IMG/VR virus record: IMGVR_UViG_3300033981_000358
Location: 1-31,347 of that record
Source of the DNA: a virus
DNA length: 31,347 nucleotides
Reading direction: 5' to 3' (one strand)
Below are positions 16,607-24,465 of this stretch, one piece after another. The number at the start of each line of letters is the position of its first letter. Position 1 is the first letter of the stretch. The notes under the pieces are model-generated. The model did no database searches. It was not told where the DNA came from and saw nothing but the letters and a program-made list of their open reading frames with translations. The translations under genes were made by a program, and so were the position numbers.

Positions 16607-18967
16607 ATGGCTAAAGACCGTTTTGGTGGTGAAAGTGTAGATGAAGGCCAGACTGATCGCTTTGGCGGTAGTCTGGTTGAGCAAATACCCGGCCCTTCGC
16701 CTGAAGAATCTGCGGCTGCTCGTAGTGCGGCAGAACGATTTGGTAGGGTTGAGTCTCCATCAATAATTGAATCTGGTTTGCAAGCTATGGGTGCCATTCC
16801 CGTGCTTGGTGGCGTGTCCAAAGCGGCTCAACTTGCATCTCGCGGCTCTAGGGTTGCGCCTTACGCGTCCCGTGCGGCAGAAATGTTTATTCCCCGCACT
16901 GGTGGCGAACTTACTCGGCAAGGTGCATTGGCCTTTTTGGGTGGCTCTGCGGCGCAAGGCGCTAGTAATATGCTGCCTGAAAATACCGGAGCCTTTCCTA
17001 GATTCTTAGTCGAAACTGGCGCAGGTTTAGCTACTGAGGGTTTGGCTTCTAGTCTTCGTTCTGCTGCAAGAGGGTTTCGCCCTATCACGCCCGGTGGTAC
17101 TGAACGCGCTGCGGAACGTGTTGTTCGTCAAATGACACCGGAACAAGTCGCTGCATTGCCACAAACCGTTGAATCCAAGCTGGCATTAGTACGTCAAGCG
17201 CAAGAACGTCTGCGTGGCAAACCATACGATCAGCCACTAGATGCGACTGAAGTTGCAAGACTGCTAAACATTGAATCGGTTGCTGGTAGGCAGCGTGGTG
17301 AACAGTTGTCGCGTCAACTGCAAACTGGCACTGAACAACGGTTAGCCGCTATTAGCCAGCCTCGCACAATGGAGCAAGTTGGCGGCGATTTGCGTAGCCT
17401 TGCAATGTCTCGCTTAGAAAAGCTAAAGGCTGATCGTGAGACTGCAACGAATGTCAATAAAGAGGCAATGCTAAACGAGGCTCGTACCAAAGAGTTGGCA
17501 GGTCAAGGCGTTGAGAATACTCAGGCATTTAAGAATGCCGAGGTGCAACTCAAGGCGTTTGCGCGTGACCCACAAACCAAGCGCGAATTGCTTACTAGCG
17601 ATACAAAAGCGCAATTTGACAAGGTGCGTCGTGAACTAACCGGCGTGAGCTTTGACCCGCTGACTGGTGAGACAAAGAAAACAAAGGTGGGTTTTGAAAG
17701 ATTAGAGCGTCTTCGTCGCCAACTGGGTGATCGCGCTTCTGGATTGCCAGAGACAGGTTATGACGCTATTGGTCAGAAAGATGCCAAGAAGCTAAAGGAA
17801 ATGGTTGAGAGCGTCATGTCGGAGTTTACCGGCAAAAAGTTCGACAAATACATTGCAGATTACAAAGCAATGAGTGAGCCTATCAATCAGTTTGAATCTG
17901 AGGTAGGCCGAGCTTTGACTGCCCCAAGCACTGCTGTGCGCGGAGAGCTTGCAACTCTTGCATCAACTTTGCCGGGGAAAATATTTAGTAAGCCAGAAAA
18001 TATCGACAACTTGATTGCTTTGGCGGGTGGAGACAAAACCAGAGTTGAGGTGCTGGCGCGTAACTATGCCAGCACAGAGTTGGCAAATAAAACGCCAGCG
18101 CAAATCAATAGCTGGCTGAGAACCAATAGCGAATGGCTATCGCGCTTCCCGCAGCTAAAAAAAGACTTTGCTGACTTTGCTAGGAAACAAGAACAAACCA
18201 CTCGCGTTACTAAGCAGACGGAGAAGTTGACTGAGCAACGTGCCAAGATGTTTGAGATGGGCGGCACACAGACTCAGCAAGCAGAAAACTTTAAAAACCT
18301 GATGATGGGTACTGGCTCATCCCGTGATGTGGCTTCTGCCGCCAAAGTGCTTGGTAGAACGCCGGAAGGTGCTGCCGCATTTAAATCCAGCGTCCGTGAC
18401 TTGATTGGCACCTTGCCGCCGGGAAGTATTGAGCGTAGCTATCGTGACCGTATTAAGCCGTCCATGCAAGCAAGCGGCCTGTACACGCCAGATGAGCTTC
18501 GGTTCGTTGACGATGCGATTGCCGATGTTGTCAGCATACAAACAGCGATTAGTCGTGCATCTCAAAACATTGGACGCACTCCCGGCACGGAATCATCAGC
18601 GCAAGAGTTGACTCGCTTAATCAACAATGAGATGTCACAAGTTAAGAAGGGCGGCGCTATTGCTGGCTTATACACGGCTGGCTTGGCTGCGCTGTCTGCT
18701 AGATTTGGATTGCCGGTAGAGGTTGGCGGCACAACGGCTGCGGCTGGTGCAATGGGTGGTGCATTTGCCATTGACCGCTATCGTCAATACACTGCCAATA
18801 TCCGTGCGGCTGTCAGCGACATCGTGACTGACCCGGTTAAGCTCAAAGAAGTTTTGAAGTCTCCACCAGACAAACGGCAGGGTGTTCTTGCCAGAATGAT
18901 AAGGCAAACGGTGGGTACACAGTTAGGCGCAGAAACGCCAGAAAGGACTCAAAATGCCCCTCAGTAA
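16607..18967 (+). CDS. Large internal virion protein (786 aa)
   Basis: This is the largest gene in the window. The N-terminal 30 residues repeat DRFGG (MAKDRFGGE and TDRFGGSLV). Residues 50-150 mix Gly/Ala hydrophobic stretches, the central 400 residues are charged helix, and an Ala/Gly-rich hydrophobic block near 680-725 (GLYTAGLAALSARFG onwards) looks membrane-active. The end is basic. Large helical proteins with hydrophobic ends match podovirus ejection proteins that cross the cell envelope. No lytic domain is visible. Its stop overlaps the next start by 14 bases. Confidence 0.55.
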   Translation: MAKDRFGGESVDEGQTDRFGGSLVEQIPGPSPEESAAARSAAERFGRVESPSIIESGLQAMGAIPVLGGVSKAAQLASRGSRVAPYASRAAEMFIPRTGGELTRQGALAFLGGSAAQGASNMLPENTGAFPRFLVETGAGLATEGLASSLRSAARGFRPITPGGTERAAERVVRQMTPEQVAALPQTVESKLALVRQAQERLRGKPYDQPLDATEVARLLNIESVAGRQRGEQLSRQLQTGTEQRLAAISQPRTMEQVGGDLRSLAMSRLEKLKADRETATNVNKEAMLNEARTKELAGQGVENTQAFKNAEVQLKAFARDPQTKRELLTSDTKAQFDKVRRELTGVSFDPLTGETKKTKVGFERLERLRRQLGDRASGLPETGYDAIGQKDAKKLKEMVESVMSEFTGKKFDKYIADYKAMSEPINQFESEVGRALTAPSTAVRGELATLASTLPGKIFSKPENIDNLIALAGGDKTRVEVLARNYASTELANKTPAQINSWLRTNSEWLSRFPQLKKDFADFARKQEQTTRVTKQTEKLTEQRAKMFEMGGTQTQQAENFKNLMMGTGSSRDVASAAKVLGRTPEGAAAFKSSVRDLIGTLPPGSIERSYRDRIKPSMQASGLYTPDELRFVDDAIADVVSIQTAISRASQNIGRTPGTESSAQELTRLINNEMSQVKKGGAIAGLYTAGLAALSARFGLPVEVGGTTAAAGAMGGAFAIDRYRQYTANIRAAVSDIVTDPVKLKEVLKSPPDKRQGVLARMIRQTVGTQLGAETPERTQNAPQ

Positions 18968-19145
18968 AGGTAAGAGCCAGAAGACCATGAGCAAGAATAT
19001 TAGTGAAATGGTGCGTGGCTTCAAAGAATCAGGCAAGATTGGCACTAGCCGCCCTGCCAACACTCGCAAGGCGGTCAAACAAGCGGTGGCTATTGCTTAT
19101 TCAAAAGCGGGTAAATCTCGCATGAAACGGGGGAGCAAGCGATGA
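18954..19145 (+). CDS. Small basic phage protein (63 aa, KQAVAIA type)
   Basis: The 63-residue, strongly basic product contains RKAVKQAVAIAYSKAGKSR, the hallmark of a widespread small phage family with a KQAxAIAxSxAGKS core (I believe DUF6496-like; not checked). The start ATG lies inside the end of the 786-aa gene. The function of the family is unknown to me; its charge would suit nucleic-acid or virion packing. Its stop overlaps the next start as ATGA. Confidence 0.65.
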   Translation: MPLSKGKSQKTMSKNISEMVRGFKESGKIGTSRPANTRKAVKQAVAIAYSKAGKSRMKRGSKR

Positions 19146-19315
19146 ACTACGACAACGGCAGCGACATGGATAAAATGAATTCCGGTGTAGAGGAATTGCG
19201 AAAGATGAAAGAAACTGCGAAGCAACAAGCAGACAAGCGCGGCTCCAGTATGTTGATTGGAAACCGCATGACTATGATGCGTCAGAAGCGTGACAACAGG
19301 AAAATGGAGAGATGA
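19142..19315 (+). CDS. Small charged hypothetical protein (57 aa)
   Basis: A short frame runs from an ATG overlapping the previous stop to a TGA overlapping the next start, so both sides are coupled by ATGA. The 57-residue product is Met/Lys/Asp/Arg-rich and helical (around VEELRKMKETAKQQADKRGS). There is no recognised domain. The two perfect junctions make it credible in spite of its length. Confidence 0.6.
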   Translation: MNYDNGSDMDKMNSGVEELRKMKETAKQQADKRGSSMLIGNRMTMMRQKRDNRKMER

Positions 19316-19521
19316 GCAAAAGACAAAAGGGGCTTAATCCAGAGCTTGAGCAAGCTATTTATGACCTGCTAAAGCAAACGATGAATGATTCAACGGCATC
19401 ACTAACGGACAAGACCAAGGTGCTTGACCGGGTTTTAAAGCTAGAACAAATCAAGCAAAAGATTAGTGATGACGAATGGGGCAAAGGGTTTTTTAATCCT
19501 GACGATGAAGGAGATGAGTGA
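19312..19521 (+). CDS. Small helical hypothetical protein (69 aa)
   Basis: The 69-residue product is helical, with ELEQAIYDLLKQTMNDSTAS and LTDKTKVLDRVLKLEQIKQK, and an acidic end. The helix pattern resembles the small DNA-binding or oligomer parts of phage packaging proteins, but it is too short to call a terminase small subunit. It is joined by ATGA to the gene before and by TGATG to the one after. Confidence 0.6.
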   Translation: MSKRQKGLNPELEQAIYDLLKQTMNDSTASLTDKTKVLDRVLKLEQIKQKISDDEWGKGFFNPDDEGDE

Positions 19522-19733
19522 TGGTGGACGGGGCTGCGTTAAGAATTATTAACATTGCAATGGATGTGTTGTCACATAAGGTACTGACATTTGTTGCATT
19601 GCTTTTTAGCTTTGTGTTGGCTTGCTGGACGATGATTATGCCAACATGGGAAAGAATGGCAATGGCTGCATTCTTTGCTATTTTTATTTATTTACCGTGC
19701 ATGATCGTGGAAAGGAAATCACATGAAAATTAA
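19521..19733 (+). CDS. Two-segment small membrane protein (70 aa)
   Basis: I take the ATG at 19521 (TGATG with the previous stop; GGAG at 19510-19513) rather than a GTG three bases upstream. The 70-residue product has two hydrophobic spans, around VLTFVALLFSFVLACWTMIM and MAAFFAIFIYLPCMI, with a short polar turn. Size and topology would suit an accessory holin or antiholin near the lysis genes, but the clear 3TM-type holin lies further on at 20956, so its role is open. Confidence 0.55.
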   Translation: MVDGAALRIINIAMDVLSHKVLTFVALLFSFVLACWTMIMPTWERMAMAAFFAIFIYLPCMIVERKSHEN

Positions 19734-19959
19734 CATCAGCAAGAGCAGCACAACCGTGATGATGAACAACAACAATCACAAAGGCAGCGCAGGCGAGGCT
19801 TATCGTTGCGCATCCGTTGCTGACACTTATGGTCGTGGCAAGCCCACTCGCACAAATCCTATGGGCTTTATGAGCATGCAATGCTTCTCCGGATCACCTG
19901 ACCAGAAGAAGTCGCCCACATCCAAGCCCGGTAATGCCGGAGGAAAGGATATTGTTTAA
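19723..19959 (+). CDS. Small polar hypothetical protein (78 aa)
   Basis: The 78-residue product is rich in Asn, Ser, Gly and Lys, with two Cys residues and no membrane segment. It overlaps the previous gene by 11 bases and its final base is the first base of the next ATG. It looks disordered and resembles no family I know. The overlap on both sides supports it as a gene of the late operon. Confidence 0.5.
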   Translation: MKINISKSSTTVMMNNNNHKGSAGEAYRCASVADTYGRGKPTRTNPMGFMSMQCFSGSPDQKKSPTSKPGNAGGKDIV

Positions 19960-20312
19960 TGGCTAATAATATTGCCTTTCAACCGATGGGAAAGACGTAT
20001 AAAGCAAATGCCACTACGTCAGTTCAGCAATTTCAGATTACTGCTGATAGCCCCGTTAATCAATACATGATTGTTAGCCATGAAGCGACAGGTGTTGGTG
20101 GTCAACCTGTTTATGTTCGTATCTCGACAAGCGCAACGGCTAATGTGGCACTTCCGGGAAACGGCACTCCGCAGTATGCAATGGTTATTCCTCCTGATAG
20201 CGTTACTGTATTTACAGGGCCACAAGTCAGCCAATTTTCAAATGTGTACTGCACTTTTATCGCTGAATCAGGTACACCAGAGGTTTACATTACGCCGGGA
20301 GAGGGGCTGTAA
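19959..20312 (+). CDS. Beta-rich structural protein, paralogue of 8781-9110
   Basis: The 117-residue product is Thr/Val/Ala/Ser/Pro-rich and probably all beta. It ends in EVYITPGEGL, nearly the same as the end of the 109-aa product at 8781, and shares the NQY-x-I segment and the order of turns. The two genes are 11 kb apart in the same operon, so one is probably an old duplicate. A capsid or tail surface role is likely by composition only. Confidence 0.6.
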   Translation: MANNIAFQPMGKTYKANATTSVQQFQITADSPVNQYMIVSHEATGVGGQPVYVRISTSATANVALPGNGTPQYAMVIPPDSVTVFTGPQVSQFSNVYCTFIAESGTPEVYITPGEGL

Positions 20313-20336
20313 GTATAGTTTAATAGGAAGAAGGAA

Positions 20337-20954
20337 ATGATTGACCCTGTAACTATTGGGCTGGCAATACAAGGCGTAAAGTTAGTGGTCAACGGCATTA
20401 AAGCCGCTGCTGACGAAGCCAAGGAAGCATTCGATAGCATCAATGAATGTGTTGAGTCAGGGAGAAACTTAGCCGAATCACTTTCTCCGGTGAAAAAGTT
20501 TTTCTCAGCGGCAGGGAAGTACGAAACAAACAGAGCGCAATTAGAAGAAGCAAAGGCAGCACAGGAAGAAGCGGCAGAGCGCGGTGAAAGCGTAGCAGAT
20601 CATATGTCCGATGCCGAATATGTCATGGAGTTAATGGCAATCGACCGGCAGATCAAGCAATACTACGATGACATCAAGCATATATTCATCTACCACTTCA
20701 AAGAAGCAGGAATGTGGGATGAGTTCTGGCAGCGGATGGGTAAGCTGCGCTCTGATAGAGAGGCCAAGGCAGAGGCCAAACGCCGTGCCGAAACAGAGAA
20801 GCGGCTGCAAGAGAAAGCCGCTGCGATGAAGAAGCGTCGTGCCATTGCCAAGCGAGTTGAAATGGTGCAAATGGTTTTGGCTGGCATTGTGATTTTTTGT
20901 TTGTGCGTTGGTTTTGTTTTTTTTATGCGCTGGATGATTCAACAAGGAGGCTAA
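20337..20954 (+). CDS. Helical membrane-anchored protein before holin (205 aa)
   Basis: The 205-residue product has a long charged helical body (rich in Ala, Glu, Lys; KRRAETEKRLQEKAAAMKKR) and one C-terminal membrane span, around VLAGIVIFCLCVGFVFFM, followed by a short tail. The start follows GAAGGA. It precedes the holin and endolysin genes. Tail-anchored helical proteins at this place might help lysis or be virion proteins. An inner-membrane spanin normally has its span at the N-terminus, so that reading fits poorly. Confidence 0.6.
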   Translation: MIDPVTIGLAIQGVKLVVNGIKAAADEAKEAFDSINECVESGRNLAESLSPVKKFFSAAGKYETNRAQLEEAKAAQEEAAERGESVADHMSDAEYVMELMAIDRQIKQYYDDIKHIFIYHFKEAGMWDEFWQRMGKLRSDREAKAEAKRRAETEKRLQEKAAAMKKRRAIAKRVEMVQMVLAGIVIFCLCVGFVFFMRWMIQQGG

Positions 20955-20955
20955 G

Positions 20956-21369
20956 ATGCCATTTGGACTGGACGCGCTGCTAGGCATTGGCGGCAAGTTA
21001 ATCGACAAACTAATTCCTGACCCTGAACAAAAGGCGAAGGCGCAGCTAGAGTTGGCTAAGATGGCTCAAGATGGTGAGCTTGCTAAGATGGCAAACGACA
21101 CCGAGCTATACAAAGCAGAGCAAGATAATTTGACTCAGCGACAGCAGGCGGATATGGCAAGCGATAGCTGGCTGTCTAAGAACATCCGTCCTATTACGCT
21201 AATCTATATTCTTGTTGCTTACCTTGTGTTGGCAATTCTTGATGCTGCTTTGGTTGATATAGCTGATTCCTTTGTGGAGCTTCTTGGTCAATGGGGGATG
21301 TTGGTTATGTCCTTTTACTTTGGTGGCAGAACGCTTGAGAAGATTATTGATATGAAGGCGAAGAAATGA
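20956..21369 (+). CDS. Holin (3TM / gene-transfer-release type)
   Basis: The 137-residue product has the pattern of the 3TM holin family: an N-terminal GIGGKLIDKLIPDPEQKAKA, a charged helical stretch, then ITLIYILVAYLVLAILDAAL and a second span around QWGMLVMSFYFGGRTLEKI. Members open the inner membrane to release endolysin. The start is next to AAGGAGG, and the endolysin gene overlaps its stop by ATGA, the classical lysis cassette order. I see two clear hydrophobic spans plus a weakly hydrophobic N-terminal part. Confidence 0.75.
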   Translation: MPFGLDALLGIGGKLIDKLIPDPEQKAKAQLELAKMAQDGELAKMANDTELYKAEQDNLTQRQQADMASDSWLSKNIRPITLIYILVAYLVLAILDAALVDIADSFVELLGQWGMLVMSFYFGGRTLEKIIDMKAKK

Positions 21370-21785
21370 TTAACTCTCGCAAAATTGAAGATTTGCTTCC
21401 GGTCGTGCAAGAGAGGGTTCGCAAGTTCAAAGCCTTGTGTGAAGAAAATGACATCGACCTGCTAATTACATCAACTTACCGTGACCATGAAAGCCAAAAT
21501 GCTTTGTATGCTCAAGGTCGCACTGCGCCCGGCAACAAGGTAACGAATGCCAAGGGTGGTCAAAGCTGGCATAACTGGCGCTGTGCTATTGATGTGGTTC
21601 CATTGATTAACGGCAAGCCTTGCTGGGATACTAAAAATCCTGTGTGGCAAAAGGTTGGCGCATTAGGTAAAGAGGCTGGTCTGGAGTGGGCTTGGGAGTG
21701 GAAGACATTTAAAGAGATGGCACACTTTCAATACACTGGCGGTGTAACTATGGCGCAGTTACAAAATGGAGCGCAGATTGCCTAA
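21366..21785 (+). CDS. Endolysin, M15 peptidase (L-Ala-D-Glu / VanY type)
   Basis: The 139-residue product is a compact single-domain peptidase M15. It shows STYRDHESQNALYAQGRT, then SWHNWRCAIDV with His69 and Asp76, and EMAHFQ with Glu117 and His120, giving the zinc ligands His/Asp/His and the general base in the ExxH position. Enzymes of this family (T5-type) cut peptide cross-bridges in peptidoglycan. There is no signal peptide or SAR segment, so it depends on the holin encoded just upstream. Confidence 0.85.
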   Translation: MINSRKIEDLLPVVQERVRKFKALCEENDIDLLITSTYRDHESQNALYAQGRTAPGNKVTNAKGGQSWHNWRCAIDVVPLINGKPCWDTKNPVWQKVGALGKEAGLEWAWEWKTFKEMAHFQYTGGVTMAQLQNGAQIA

Positions 21786-22041
21786 GAAGGGTGTCAGTCT
21801 GGCGATTGGGCGTGGCGAGAAGCTGCCTGTCAGCAAGGGTGCTGGCTTGACTGCTAAAGGCCGTGCCAAGTACAACCGTGAGACTGGCAGCAATCTGAAG
21901 GCACCAGCGCCTAACCCTCGCACTAAGAAGGATGCAGGGCGCAAGGCTAGTTTCTGTGCAAGGATGGGTGGCGTAGTAAGGAAAGCCAAAGGGCCAGCAA
22001 CAAGGGCTAGAGCTTCGATGCGGAGATGGGGATGCCGGTAG
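21766..22041 (+). CDS. Small basic phage protein (91 aa)
   Basis: The gene begins inside the endolysin end (20-base overlap) and gives a 91-residue very basic product with LTAKGRAKYNRETGSNLKAP, a KASFCARMGGV segment and a RARASMRRWGCR tail. This order of motifs recurs in small phage proteins (I believe a DUF6321-like family; not checked). Function is unknown. Charge and Cys residues suggest nucleic-acid or metal contact. Confidence 0.6.
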   Translation: MERRLPKKGVSLAIGRGEKLPVSKGAGLTAKGRAKYNRETGSNLKAPAPNPRTKKDAGRKASFCARMGGVVRKAKGPATRARASMRRWGCR

Positions 22042-22607
22042 CAGACAAAGACATTATGGATGCCGTAGCGCAGGACGTTGATCCTCGCCTCTTAGATAGG
22101 GCAAGGGAAGAATATCCCGTGCTACGCAATGTTGATGTTGACTATAAATATTCACCGAAGCAAGACATTGAGAAATACGGTGGGTTAGAGTTCTTCCCTT
22201 CCGATGAGCCGGGTTCTCCAGAGCGCCCCCGCCCCAAAGAATTTCCAGTTGGCAGGCCGCTTGTCGAAGTTTACGACCCCAAGACTAGGCCAATAGATAT
22301 TCTTGGCGACATTGCAAGTCACTACATGATTGAGCAAGACCCAAGAGTGCGGGGTTATTACAACCAGTTTCAAAAGTCTTTATTGCCCGGTCAGTATGAT
22401 CGTTTGCGTAATCAATATCAGTTTGCTCAAAAAAACTTTGGCGAAGAACGTCCTTACGAAGATTGGTATGAGCGAAGTGGGTTGCCCGGTTACTTCCGTG
22501 GATACCCATTCCAGCAATGGCCTGAAGAATTCAATGAGAGGGCTTATACGCCAGAGCAACGCCAATTACTTGATGAGATGATGCAATATTTTCGGACAGG
22601 CGAATGA
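22026..22607 (+). CDS. Hypothetical protein (193 aa)
   Basis: The 193-residue acidic, Pro/Tyr/Arg-rich product has patterns such as VDVDYKYSPKQDIEKYGGLE, ASHYMIEQDPRVRGYYNQF and YERSGLPGYFRGYPFQQWP. There are no membrane segments. The start may be ATG 22026 or 22032; both lie within the end of the previous gene. I have a sense that similar proteins follow the lysis cassette in related phages, and I know no function for them. Confidence 0.6.
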   Translation: MGMPVADKDIMDAVAQDVDPRLLDRAREEYPVLRNVDVDYKYSPKQDIEKYGGLEFFPSDEPGSPERPRPKEFPVGRPLVEVYDPKTRPIDILGDIASHYMIEQDPRVRGYYNQFQKSLLPGQYDRLRNQYQFAQKNFGEERPYEDWYERSGLPGYFRGYPFQQWPEEFNERAYTPEQRQLLDEMMQYFRTGE

Positions 22608-23116
22608 GTCACCAAGCGCAGTTGGATTTTGTAGCAGGGTTAAAGCAACGGTTCCCAGAATACTTTAGGAAAGGTAGAGTCCTAGAGGTTGGTAGCCTAG
22701 ACATTAACGGATCAGTGCGTCAGTTCTTTGAAGATTGCGACTATACCGGCGTTGACCTTGGTGAAGGCAAGGGCGTTGACCTAGTGGCTAGGGGTGAGGA
22801 ACTAGATTACTTTGACGGAAACTTTACCGTTTGCTTGTCTTGCGAATGCTTTGAACACAATCCTGAGTGGGCAGCTACACTGAGGAATATGATTAGGATG
22901 AGCAGTGGCTTGGTCTTCTTTAGTTGCGCTACGACGGGAAGGCCGGAGCATGGCACAAGGCGTACAAGCCCAAAGGATGCGCCATTCTGCGAAGACTATT
23001 ACCGCAACCTGACGGAAAATGATGTAAGGCAGGTAGTCGATTTGTCAGCTTTTAAAGACTATCAATTTATAACAAACTATACGTCGCACGACTTATACTT
23101 TTGGGGGATCAAATGA
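22604..23116 (+). CDS. SAM-dependent methyltransferase (class I)
   Basis: The 170-residue product has a class I methyltransferase core: motif I VLEVGSLDINGSVR (26-39), a strand ending TGVDLGEGKGVDLV with Asp51 as likely SAM ribose ligand, and CLSCECFEHNPEWAATL as the motif IV region. The substrate is unknown: there is no DNA target-recognition domain and no NPPY motif, so DNA adenine methylation is unlikely. Small-molecule, sugar or protein methylation is possible, and a glycosyltransferase gene lies just beyond the terminator on the other strand. Joined by ATGA on both sides. Confidence 0.7.
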   Translation: MSHQAQLDFVAGLKQRFPEYFRKGRVLEVGSLDINGSVRQFFEDCDYTGVDLGEGKGVDLVARGEELDYFDGNFTVCLSCECFEHNPEWAATLRNMIRMSSGLVFFSCATTGRPEHGTRRTSPKDAPFCEDYYRNLTENDVRQVVDLSAFKDYQFITNYTSHDLYFWGIK

Positions 23117-23268
23117 AAACAGGACTGTATTCAAACATCAACGCTAAACAGGCTCGTATCAAAGCAGGTAGTGGTGAGAGAATGAGAACGCCCGGCAGTA
23201 AGGGTGCGCCAACTAAGGCAGACTTCGTGAAGTCAGCTAAGACTGCCAAGAAGCCCACCCGTAAATAG
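23113..23268 (+). CDS. Small basic phage protein (51 aa), last gene of late operon
   Basis: An ATGA overlap with the methyltransferase stop starts a 51-residue Lys/Ala/Gly-rich product with INAKQARIKAGSGERMRTPG and SKGAPTKADFVKSAKTAKKP. It is of a type of small basic phage protein I have seen often near the end of late operons. Strong basicity suggests nucleic-acid contact. It ends 30 bases before a strong terminator. Confidence 0.6.
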   Translation: MKTGLYSNINAKQARIKAGSGERMRTPGSKGAPTKADFVKSAKTAKKPTRK

Positions 23269-23297
23269 TTGCTTGGCGCGTTTCCTTCTCGCGCTTT

Positions 23298-23326
23298 CCC
23301 CCGCCATGTCTCCGGCGGGGTTTTTT
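23298..23326 (+). terminator. Strong rho-independent terminator, end of late operon
   Basis: CCCCGCC (23299-23305) pairs perfectly with GGCGGGG (23314-23320), with an eight-base loop and then six T. The stop of the oppositely directed glycosyltransferase gene (TAA, read on the minus strand) lies in the T tract, so the two operons meet here. On the minus strand no T tract follows the hairpin, so it acts mainly on the plus transcript. Confidence 0.9.
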
Positions 23327-24053
23327 ATTCGCTAGACAATAGTCCACCCTCAAACAGATACGTTCCCATGTGACCCATTTGGCACCACGGTGCAGCGTAG
23401 ATCGTGCCGCCAATCTTGCGCCACTCATGGCAGAAATAATAGTCCTCAGACAATAGCCGCTTAGTATCAGGATCAATAGGATCAAGGTAGAAAGCGTGTA
23501 TCTCTTGCCCTGCAAGATGTGTCATATCACTGACGTAAGTGGGCGTATGCGGCTTTAGCTTCTCAAAGACTTCCCGCTTAACCAACATAAAGCCTGTGCC
23601 AATACCAGACACCTCGCAAGGCTTATCCACTGGCACCGTCATGGAAGGTTCGGCGTTCAACAGGTTGACCACAAAACTGCCGGTGTGGTTTCTCAGGTTC
23701 TCTTTGCCTTCTACCGCTGCCCGCTTAACGGTTTCCCAATTTATTTCTTTCTTTGGATAGATTCCGCCTATCACATCTACATCAGCCTCAAGCATTCTCA
23801 AGGCATCCTCTGCGCGGAACTTGATGTCAGCGTCAATCCAGAAAAGATAGTCAGCATCTCCCTGTAAGAACTGGTGCGCCATATTGCACCGTGCGCGGGT
23901 AATCAAGGATTCATTGAACATGAAGGCGCAGGAAGTCTTATAGCCTTTGTTGCCTAACACGCCGATTAGATTGATCAATGACTGCACGTACACGCCAGTG
24001 CATTGCCCGCCATACATAGGTGTTGCGATAAATATATGTTTTTGCTTGTCCAT
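23325..24053 (-). CDS. GT-A family glycosyltransferase
   Basis: I set the start at 24053, where GGAGA precedes ATG, not at an upstream ATG 26 codons earlier that lacks a ribosome site. The 242-residue product begins HIFIATPMYGGQ, then has SLITRARCNMAHQFL and YLFWIDADIKF, with the DAD metal-binding motif at 74-76, and ends with EWRKIGGTIYAAPWCQMGHMG. This is a GT-A nucleotide-sugar transferase fold. Phage members glycosylate DNA bases, cell surface or virion proteins; which one is not shown. It is the last gene of the leftward operon. Confidence 0.75.
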   Translation of the reverse strand: MDKQKHIFIATPMYGGQCTGVYVQSLINLIGVLGNKGYKTSCAFMFNESLITRARCNMAHQFLQGDADYLFWIDADIKFRAEDALRMLEADVDVIGGIYPKKEINWETVKRAAVEGKENLRNHTGSFVVNLLNAEPSMTVPVDKPCEVSGIGTGFMLVKREVFEKLKPHTPTYVSDMTHLAGQEIHAFYLDPIDPDTKRLLSEDYYFCHEWRKIGGTIYAAPWCQMGHMGTYLFEGGLLSSE

Positions 24054-24105
24054 GTTATCTCCGAAAGTGGGGCGTGTTGCAGTAACGCTGCGCCCCGCAA
24101 CGCTC

Positions 24106-24465
24106 CTAACTATCCTCGGGAGAGGATTCATCCTGCAACTGATGGGGGTCTAGTTCATTACCAAGAAGCGTCAACAGATCGGAGAAGCGCAACAAGGCCA
24201 GCGATTTGCCGCCATCCTCGCGCATGACAACCAGCGGTATTTGTCCTGCTTCACAGGCTTTCTCAGCCTGTTCCACAAAATCATACACGGCTATCTTGCG
24301 TCTGCGTTTGCATTCAATAAGATATTTGCCCAAGATCAGATCGCCTTCGTCTTTAACCTGATACTGCTTTAGATTGCGGCGAATGCGAATGCCTAGCTTG
24401 TCAAAAATCTCATTGGCTACTTCACGCTCGTAGCTTGCGCCCCTTTGTCTGTTGAGCTTGCTCAT
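24106..24465 (-). CDS. PD-(D/E)XK nuclease, Holliday junction resolvase-like
   Basis: The 119-residue product has RGASYEREVANEIFDKLG, then GDLILGKYLIECKRRRK with Asp42, Glu51 and Lys53, and a Gln66 helix. This is the compact PD-(D/E)XK arrangement of Hjc-like resolvases and some small phage nucleases. It probably resolves or trims branched DNA in recombination. The start overlaps the stop of the upstream gene as TGATG. Genes for exonuclease and annealing protein upstream in the operon complete a recombination set. Confidence 0.7.
   Translation of the reverse strand: MSKLNRQRGASYEREVANEIFDKLGIRIRRNLKQYQVKDEGDLILGKYLIECKRRRKIAVYDFVEQAEKACEAGQIPLVVMREDGGKSLALLRFSDLLTLLGNELDPHQLQDESSPEDS

Noticed and set aside
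19312-19521. Terminase small subunit.
   Set aside because: The product has only 69 residues, without a HTH, and no large terminase gene follows.
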